From: JBBRFH01 sp038224615
GTDB taxonomy: Bacteria; Planctomycetota; Phycisphaerae; Tepidisphaerales; Tepidisphaeraceae
Length of the DNA stretch: 6,406 bases
Reading direction: 5' to 3'
Assembly (NCBI GenBank): GCA_038224615.1
Contig: JBBRFH010000207.1
Span: 1-6,406, forward strand
Part shown: positions 4,902 to 6,406 of the stretch, piece by piece
Position numbering within the stretch: position 1 is the first letter of the stretch
Layout of the letters: each line of letters starts with the position of its first letter
Position numbers and translations under genes: made by a program
The notes under the pieces: model-generated
The model's input: the letters and a program-made list of their open reading frames with translations, nothing else
Databases searched by the model: none
What the model was told of the DNA's origin: nothing

Positions 4902-5964
4902 ACAGCTTGCCGCCCAGACGCTTGGCGATGATGAAATCCTTGATCATTGCGAGGTTGATCGCATCGCAATCGAACTCCGCCATCAGGTTGCTTTCGACAC
5001 CCCGGCCCATCCCTTCCAGAACAACGAGGTCGGCATCCGCTGCGGCGCTGTTCAGTGCGGGGGATACGCTCAGCAGATCGATCAGCGGCTCACCTGTTCC
5101 GGTAGATACGATTTCGATCGGCAGGCCCGCGATCGAAGGTTCCTTCTCCAACACGCGCGGCCACCAGCGGGTGACGTCGGCGAAGGTCATGTCGTTGAGC
5201 GTCGGTCGCTCGTTGCAAGCCAGGACGATCCGCGTCCCGAGCTGCCCCAGCCAACGCATCATCGGCACGGCCCCGAGCAGGAAGTCGGCCCCGGCGTTAT
5301 CGACGAAAAACACGCACTTCTTCCACGAATGCGCCAATGCTTTGGTCGTGAAGGCGTCGAGCGAATCGATCAACCACGGACGGGCAGGCAGCTTCTTGCG
5401 GGTGTGGAAAAAATCGAGTTTGCCTTCGAGCAGTAACTGCGCGCTGCCGGCCGCTCCCATGTCGAAGATATTGCCGGCGAAAACGCCTTCGATGATGGCG
5501 CGGATCTGTTCGGGCCCTTCGAGCGCATCAAGCCCCCGGCAGACGCGGGGAAGCAGGTCGATCACGCCGGCGTTTTCGTTGTCCTTGAGGTCCTGGAACG
5601 GGTCGATGAAGCCGTGCTTGCGAAGCAGGTCGTCGCGCCAACCGTCGAGGACGAGGATTGTCACCCGGCATTCATACGAAGCGGGCGAGCGCAGGAAGGC
5701 GTCGAAGACATCGTAAAACTCAACCCGCAGCGACTCTGCCCGTGCCTCGGCCGACGCCTGCGATTCGCCGCGCGCCGTGGCGACGCCGATGCCCAGGTTG
5801 CCGATCGTGATGATGTGGTGCTTGAAGAACTTGACCCAGTAGTCGCGCGCCTCCTCGTCCTCACGCAGATCGAGCGGGCAGGCAACGTAGGTCTTCGGAT
5901 CGCGCAGGCGAACGAAGGGGACGAGAGAAGGATCACGATGCGGTACGGGTGGGGTGATGTTCAT
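4876..5964 (-). CDS. PANK4-type DUF89 metal-dependent phosphatase
   Basis: The 362-residue protein starts MNITPPVPHR at an ATG that shares ATGA with the stop of the SDR gene. The frame is open further upstream to 6351, but that part is an Arg/His-rich shadow of the SDR. The C-terminal half closely resembles the DUF89 phosphatase domain of human pantothenate kinase 4: GNIFDMG (164-170), FFVDNAGADFLLG (219-231), VLACNERPTLNDMT (247-260), DADLVVLEGMGRG (310-322) and LAMIKDFIIAKRLGG (338-352). In this family the Asp/Asn of VDNAG and nearby acidic residues hold a divalent metal. PANK4 removes phosphate from 4'-phosphopantetheine and its oxidised forms, a metabolite damage-control role. Unlike human PANK4 it is a stand-alone protein without a kinase domain; residues 1-160 form the helical lid part. 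It probably acts in the cytoplasm. The exact substrate here is inferred, and a sugar phosphate is possible. Confidence 0.88.
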   Translation of the reverse strand: MNITPPVPHRDPSLVPFVRLRDPKTYVACPLDLREDEEARDYWVKFFKHHIITIGNLGIGVATARGESQASAEARAESLRVEFYDVFDAFLRSPASYECRVTILVLDGWRDDLLRKHGFIDPFQDLKDNENAGVIDLLPRVCRGLDALEGPEQIRAIIEGVFAGNIFDMGAAGSAQLLLEGKLDFFHTRKKLPARPWLIDSLDAFTTKALAHSWKKCVFFVDNAGADFLLGAVPMMRWLGQLGTRIVLACNERPTLNDMTFADVTRWWPRVLEKEPSIAGLPIEIVSTGTGEPLIDLLSVSPALNSAAADADLVVLEGMGRGVESNLMAEFDCDAINLAMIKDFIIAKRLGGKLYDVICRFR

Positions 5965-6406
5965 CGGATCGACATGCCCCCATCGACGTGAATGGTCTGC
6001 CCCGTGATGTACTCGCCGGCCCGGCTGCACAGCAGCAGCGTGATGCCGGCACAATCTTCTGCGACTCCGATGCGCGGGATGGGCAGCCACTTGGATTGCT
6101 TGAGCTTGTCCTCGTCGTTCTTGAACGACTCCCGATTGCGGTAGGTGTCGAACCACCCGGGCGCGATGCAGTTGATGGTGATGCCGTCGCGCCCGAACTC
6201 GCGGGCCATCGCCTTGGTTAGATTCTCCATCGCGGCCTTGCTCATGGCGTACGCGGGGGCGTGCGAGTTGCCCTTGATTCCCTGGATCGAGCCGAGATTG
6301 AGAACGCGGCCCCACTTCCTCGCCTGCATGAGCGGAAGCACGAGCTGACACAGCCGGGTGACTGCCAGCACATTGGCGTCGAGCTGCCGGCGCATCTGCT
6401 CGATGG
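5961..6406 (-). CDS. SDR-family (FabG-like) oxidoreductase, 5'-truncated
   Basis: The frame is open to the right edge; 147 residues are visible before the TGA at 5963-5961, about 60% of a usual 250-residue SDR. The N-terminal Rossmann part with the TGxxxGxG nucleotide motif lies outside the window, and the ATG at 6395 is internal. Numbering from that Met, the catalytic set is present: Asn8 (DANVLAV), Ser36 (NLGSIQG), and Tyr49 and Lys53 (YAMSK). PGWFDT (79-84) follows the active site, and the C-terminal GQTIHVDGG (132-140) is the classical SDR ending. It is therefore an NAD(P)H-dependent reductase or dehydrogenase of the classical type; sugar-acid dehydrogenases and FabG are close in pattern, and the substrate cannot be told. 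Its stop overlaps the DUF89 start (ATGA), so translation of the two is probably coupled. Confidence 0.9.
   Translation of the reverse strand, partial: IEQMRRQLDANVLAVTRLCQLVLPLMQARKWGRVLNLGSIQGIKGNSHAPAYAMSKAAMENLTKAMAREFGRDGITINCIAPGWFDTYRNRESFKNDEDKLKQSKWLPIPRIGVAEDCAGITLLLCSRAGEYITGQTIHVDGGMSIR

Noticed and set aside
5965..6351. N-terminal extension of the DUF89 frame giving a 491-residue protein
   Set aside because: The extra 129 residues are Arg/His/Gln-rich shadow sequence opposite no homology and lie inside the SDR gene in another frame; the ATGA start at 5964 fits the family.

Overview
The window is GC-rich bacterial DNA with a Gram-negative cell plan, shown by an AsmA-type envelope protein. 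The gene content (AsmA-like protein, zinc-finger-less DnaJ, DUF4272 protein, stand-alone PANK4-type DUF89 phosphatase) and the intergenic repeats (heptamers of the TGTCGAA and CCGCMTT type, nonamers of the CACAGATTG type, CTTCGCG units) recall soil Planctomycetota such as Phycisphaerae. That assignment is inference; no rRNA or marker gene is present to confirm it.

Layout. At 1-1296 (+) is the C-terminal part of an AsmA-like protein, cut by the left edge. Convergent with it is a small unrecognised gene (1323-1622, -). From 1623 to 2296 there is no convincing gene. This 670-base stretch carries two short heptanucleotide arrays, several small palindromes and a weak promoter candidate. At 2297-2392 (+) is an unlisted 31-codon ORF for a single-span membrane microprotein. 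It ends five bases from the stop codon of a convergent dnaJ/cbpA-type gene (2398-3357, -), and both stop codons lie in one perfect 6-bp hairpin. Between dnaJ and the next gene is a long degenerate inverted repeat (3411-3591) built from nonamer and CTTCGCG units placed in mirror symmetry.

From the right edge leftward runs a tight minus-strand operon. A FabG-like SDR oxidoreductase (5' end cut by the window) is joined by an ATGA overlap to a DUF89 metal-dependent phosphatase of the PANK4 type. That gene in turn overlaps by 26 bases a DUF4272-domain protein. The inverted repeat begins 8 bases after the operon's last stop codon. It may mark the operon's 3' end and separate it from dnaJ.

How the genes may work together: DUF89 phosphatases of the PANK4 class remove phosphate from 4'-phosphopantetheine and damaged forms of it, a metabolite-repair role. 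Coupling to an SDR suggests a two-step redox and dephosphorylation function, but no substrate can be read from the sequence. The DUF4272 partner has no known function. The most notable items are this three-gene operon, the mirror-symmetric inverted repeat, and the microprotein with the shared stop-codon hairpin. Nothing here is a CRISPR array, defence island, insertion sequence with a transposase, rRNA or tRNA.
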